Below are positions 60,943 to 64,000 of a stretch of 64,000 nucleotides of DNA, piece after piece. A model generated the notes under the pieces. That model saw only the letters and a program-made list of their open reading frames with translations. It was not told the DNA's origin and searched no databases. Position numbers and translations under genes: made by a program. The DNA lies in assembly GCF_000472425.1 (NCBI RefSeq), contig NZ_AXAI01000011.1, positions 1 through 64,000 on the forward strand, written 5' to 3'. Origin of the DNA: Bradyrhizobium sp. Tv2a-2. Lineage in GTDB: Bacteria; Pseudomonadota; Alphaproteobacteria; Rhizobiales; Xanthobacteraceae. Position 1 is the first letter of the stretch. Each line of letters begins with the position of its first letter.

Positions 60943-63708
60943 ATGACCCAGGCCACGCCAACGGATTTTTCGTCCGATAACCGCGAACGAACAATTCTTA
61001 CCACCGACATCGTGGGGTCCACCGCGCTGACGCGCCGCTATCCCAATGACATGATGGGGGCGATGGATCTGCACGACCAGATCCTGAATGCCGCGATCCG
61101 GCGCCACGCCGGCGATCCCTTCAGGAGCACGGGCGACGGTGTGCTCGCTTCATTCGACCGTCCGCTCGATGCGGTATTGGCTGCGATCGAGGCCCAGCGT
61201 GAGATGCGCCATGCCAAATGGGGTCCAACGGGCCGGCTTCAGGTCCGTTTCGGCATCCACACCGGCCTCACGCGCGCGCGCGGCGAGACCGATTTCTTCG
61301 GTCCAGCACTGCCGACCGCGACGCGGCTTCAGAGCGCCGCCAACGCCGACCAGATCCTGATTTCGGATACCACGGTGCGGCGCCTGGCGAGCGACCTGCT
61401 GCTGACCCCGTTCCAGCTGTCCGACCTTGGTGAACACCATTTCAAGGGCATCGAGCCAATCCGGGTCCACCAGGTCAGCGCGGCCGATCTGCCCAACACC
61501 TTTCCGCCGATCGGGGGGAAACGCGAGACCGCGAGCGGCAACCTGCCGGCCAATCTCTCGTCCTTCCTGGGGCGCGAGCGCGAGCTTGACGAGCTTGCCG
61601 CGCTGGCGCTGGAAGCGCGGCTGCTCACCCTGGTCGGCCCGGGGGGCATCGGCAAGACTAGGCTTGCGATCGAATTTGCCCGCTCGCTCGAGCCGTCCTT
61701 CTCGGGCGGCGCCTGGCTCGTCGATCTGACAGCGCTTGAGCGTGACGGCGATGTGTGGCCCGCGATTGCGGAAGCCCTGCTGCTTCCGCCGTCACCCGGC
61801 GTGCAGCCGCGCGTCCAGGTGCTGGAGCGCCTGCAAAGTGCGCGCGCGGTCCTGGTGATGGACAATTGTGAGCACGTCCTCGACCCGATCGCGGATGCGG
61901 TCACCGAGCTCGGCTCGGCCTGCGGCGAGGTGTTCCTGGTCAACACCAGTCGCGGCACGCTCGGGATCGAGGGCGAGGCGGTCTATGAGGTCACCTCGCT
62001 CGATTCGCGCGCGCAGGACCGCTTCGGGCAGTCGGCGCCGGTGCGGCTGTTCATCGAGCGTGGCAGGCTCGCCAACCATCGCTTCCAGCCGAGCCCCGAT
62101 GACATCGCCCGGATCGTGCGCATCTGCGCCGGCGTCGATTGCATTCCGCTGGCGATCGAGATCGCGGCTGCGCAACTGCGCCAGCGCAATCTCGAGAGCA
62201 TCGAAGGCGGCATCAACAAGCCGCTCGACCTCAGCGCCGGCGGCTTCCGCCGGCGCGTCGGCCGCCACCGCACGCTGCGCAACACGCTCGAATGGTCCTA
62301 CGAGCTCTCAGATCCGAACAGCCGCCAGGTGCTGCAGCGCCTCTCGGTGCTGTCAGGCTCGTTCCACGAGGAGCAGGCGCTGGCGATCTGCGCCGGCGAC
62401 ATGGGAAGCGAGTTCGACGTGCTACGCGGCATCGACGAGTTGATCGAGACCTCGCTGCTCGGCCGTGACGCCGCCAACCTGCAGCGGCTGCGCATGTTGC
62501 AGACGGTGCAGGCATTCGGCCGCGAGAAGCTCGAGGAGACCGGGCTGCTGGAGACCGTGGAGATGCGGCATGCCGAGGTCTATGCCGCGCGCGCCAAGAA
62601 GCTCGGCATGCAGCTTGCGACCATGCATGAGAGCAAGGCGGCGAATGCGATCTATGACGACATGCCAAACTTGCGTGCCGGCTTCGATCGCGCGATCGCG
62701 CGCGACCTGAAGCTTGCCGCCGATCTCGCCGCGCCCCTGTTCCTGTTCAACTATTGGCACCGTGGCGCCGAGACCGGCAACTGGTATGAGCGCATCATGG
62801 CGCGGCCCGGCGCCGACAAGCTCGCGCAGGCGCCGGTCCTGCTCGCGGCCGCGGCCGGACATGCCTTTCATGACGAAGGCGACCAGGCCAAGGCCAATGC
62901 CTTCATCGCCCGGGGCCAGCAGGCCGAGGCCGCCGGCATGGACTCAAGCAAGGGATGGCTGTCCCATGTGCTGGGCCAGATGGCCCAATGGTCCGGCGAT
63001 CCCAAGGCCTGCGGCAAGAACCTCGCCGCTGCGATCGAGCGGGCGCATGCGACCGCCAACGTCCCCTGCGAGGTGATGTCGCTCTGCATGATTGCCAACC
63101 TCAAGGCGCGAACCAGCGATCCGGAAGGTGCTGCGGAAGCTGTCCGCCGGGTCAGTGAAATGGGGCAGGGGCAGGCGGTGCTGCCGCCGACCCTGATGGG
63201 CTACATCCATTATGCCCGCGGCGGCATTGCCGAGGACCCCAAGATGGCCATCGATGAGTACGAGACCACGGCCGAATGGGCCAAGATGGCAGGCAACCAT
63301 CTGGGCGCGCAGCGGGTCAAGCAGTTGATCGCCGACCTCAAGGCGGCCCATGCGCCGCCGGAGGAGGCCTTCGATATCCATATCCATTCCCTGATGGAGC
63401 TGCCGAGCCACGGCACCACCTTCTACACCTGGCTCACCATCCGCTCCCTGGTCCTGCCGCTGGCAGCGCTCGGCGCTTATGAGGAATTGGCCGTTCTGGC
63501 GGGCGCACTGAAGGCCTCGCCCCTGAAACTCGACCGCGCGGCGCGCGAGGCCGTCACAAAAGCACGAGACAACCTGGGAGAAGCTTTGTTTGAAACTGCA
63601 GCCGAACGTGGATCAACCTTTGACCCGACGGAAGCGCGCAGGTACACCATAGAAGCATGGCGGCGCATGACCGCCAACCGGGGGAAAGCGGACGCGGCGG
63701 ACACGTGA
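60943..63708 (+). CDS. Class III adenylate/guanylate cyclase fused to an NTPase and TPR-like regulator
   Basis: The protein has 921 residues. Residues 15-185 form a class III cyclase catalytic domain: LTTDIVGST with Asp22 and RSTGDGVLASF with Asp65 are the two metal aspartates, and FGIHTG and LGEHHFKGI follow. A STAND-like ATPase begins at about 210: FLGRERELDELA, Walker A LVGPGGIGKTRLA near 230-242, and VLVMDNCEHVL as Walker B. The C-terminal 400 residues are TPR-like helices. Such proteins couple nucleotide-cycle signalling to unknown ligands. The cyclase Lys seen in KTxGDG is Arg here. Confidence 0.85.
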   Translation: MTQATPTDFSSDNRERTILTTDIVGSTALTRRYPNDMMGAMDLHDQILNAAIRRHAGDPFRSTGDGVLASFDRPLDAVLAAIEAQREMRHAKWGPTGRLQVRFGIHTGLTRARGETDFFGPALPTATRLQSAANADQILISDTTVRRLASDLLLTPFQLSDLGEHHFKGIEPIRVHQVSAADLPNTFPPIGGKRETASGNLPANLSSFLGRERELDELAALALEARLLTLVGPGGIGKTRLAIEFARSLEPSFSGGAWLVDLTALERDGDVWPAIAEALLLPPSPGVQPRVQVLERLQSARAVLVMDNCEHVLDPIADAVTELGSACGEVFLVNTSRGTLGIEGEAVYEVTSLDSRAQDRFGQSAPVRLFIERGRLANHRFQPSPDDIARIVRICAGVDCIPLAIEIAAAQLRQRNLESIEGGINKPLDLSAGGFRRRVGRHRTLRNTLEWSYELSDPNSRQVLQRLSVLSGSFHEEQALAICAGDMGSEFDVLRGIDELIETSLLGRDAANLQRLRMLQTVQAFGREKLEETGLLETVEMRHAEVYAARAKKLGMQLATMHESKAANAIYDDMPNLRAGFDRAIARDLKLAADLAAPLFLFNYWHRGAETGNWYERIMARPGADKLAQAPVLLAAAAGHAFHDEGDQAKANAFIARGQQAEAAGMDSSKGWLSHVLGQMAQWSGDPKACGKNLAAAIERAHATANVPCEVMSLCMIANLKARTSDPEGAAEAVRRVSEMGQGQAVLPPTLMGYIHYARGGIAEDPKMAIDEYETTAEWAKMAGNHLGAQRVKQLIADLKAAHAPPEEAFDIHIHSLMELPSHGTTFYTWLTIRSLVLPLAALGAYEELAVLAGALKASPLKLDRAAREAVTKARDNLGEALFETAAERGSTFDPTEARRYTIEAWRRMTANRGKADAADT

Positions 63709-63735
63709 GGTGCTCGTCCGTCCCGAGGAGGAGGT

Positions 63736-64000
63736 ATGGACGACACACCTTCGCAAAACTGTGGGGCGCAAAGCCCTTCAGCAAAAAATACTGCATCTCC
63801 AGATCCTTCGCCGAGCCAGCTCGTCGACGCCATCATTGAAGACTTTCCCGACCATAGGCCGGGCACGCGGCCGATCCACACCATCGGGATCGGTGTTGGT
63901 GGCTATTTCGAAGCTTCAGACATCGCGCGAAACTATTGTCGCGCCGAGCATTTTGGCGGGCAGCGGGTCGATGTATCGGTGCGTTTTTCCAACGGCTCGG
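63736..64000 (+). CDS. Catalase-family protein (5' part only)
   Basis: Eighty-eight codons remain, from ATG 63736 with GAGGAGG upstream, and the frame is open at the window edge. After a Ser/Pro-rich start come LVDAIIEDFPDHRPGTRPIH, GGYFEASDIARNYC and VDVSVRFSNGS. These correspond to the N-terminal segment of SrpA-type and small catalases (HPGTRP-type and VRFSNGSG motifs). The heme pocket lies beyond the window, so activity cannot be judged. It follows the cyclase gene by 27 nt and may be co-transcribed. Confidence 0.75.
   Translation, partial: MDDTPSQNCGAQSPSAKNTASPDPSPSQLVDAIIEDFPDHRPGTRPIHTIGIGVGGYFEASDIARNYCRAEHFGGQRVDVSVRFSNGS

Overview
The window looks like a chromosomal surface-polysaccharide (O-antigen/EPS) island from a Bradyrhizobium-like alphaproteobacterium. 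This rests on the high GC, the GTG/TTG starts, a tryptophan-rich-repeat protease and DUF1223/cyclase-ATPase flanking genes of a Rhizobiales type, and one TTAA-N7-TTAAC (CtrA-like) box. The organism is inferred from these features, not from a marker gene. No rRNA, tRNA, CRISPR array or insertion sequence was recognised.

Layout. (1) 1-2388: 5' part of a large minus-strand subtilase-like secreted protein. (2) 2389-4113: control module with a palindromic operator array, a MarR-like winged-helix regulator, a NusG/RfaH-type antiterminator, and a leader with two hairpins and an ops-like element. (3) 4114-30950: the main plus-strand export and assembly block. It holds galE, the Wzm/Wzt ABC exporter, rfbC, a sugar aminotransferase, many SAM methyltransferases, the CDP-sugar genes rfbF, rfbG and a C-methyltransferase, GT2/GT4/GT11 glycosyltransferases and SDR enzymes. 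One CapD-like gene is inverted inside it. This block carries clear relics of two local duplications. (4) 31029-38697: a flippase-like membrane protein, a nucleotide-sugar dehydrogenase, a UDP-glucuronate 4-epimerase, manC, a small unknown, a methyltransferase and an acyltransferase. (5) 38765-48878, minus strand: a tightly packed 11-gene operon that reads as a dedicated heptose or higher-carbon sugar pathway. It contains an HldE-like protein with swapped domains, a nucleotidyltransferase, a GmhA-like isomerase, two SDRs, a two-subunit transketolase, an MDR dehydrogenase, a HAD phosphatase-like protein, a kinase-like phosphotransferase and a methyltransferase. (6) 49081-59936: an RmlD-like SDR, a methyltransferase, and three tandem TPR-GT41 (SPINDLY/OGT-like) glycosyltransferases with a GSCFA protein between the first two. 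(7) 59925-64000: a DUF1223 protein, a class III cyclase/ATPase regulator and the start of a catalase-family gene.

How it works together. The regulator/NusG pair plausibly controls long transcripts of region 3. Sugars are activated as GDP-Man (manC), UDP-Gal (galE), a UDP-uronic acid (dehydrogenase plus epimerase), a CDP-4-keto-6-deoxy C-methylated sugar (rfbF/rfbG/C-methyltransferase) and an NDP-heptose-like sugar (region 5). Glycosyltransferases assemble them, about eleven methyltransferase domains and an acyltransferase decorate them, and Wzm/Wzt exports the chain. Wzt has a long C-terminal domain of the kind that recognises capped chains. No Wzx/Wzy, initiating transferase or ligase was seen, and gmd, rmlA and rmlB are absent, so some donors must be made elsewhere.

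The most interesting items are the NusG paralogue with its hairpin/ops-like leader, the split-transketolase sugar operon, the reciprocal decay of duplicated rfbF/C-methyltransferase units, and the TPR-GT41 triplet with a CtrA-like box upstream.
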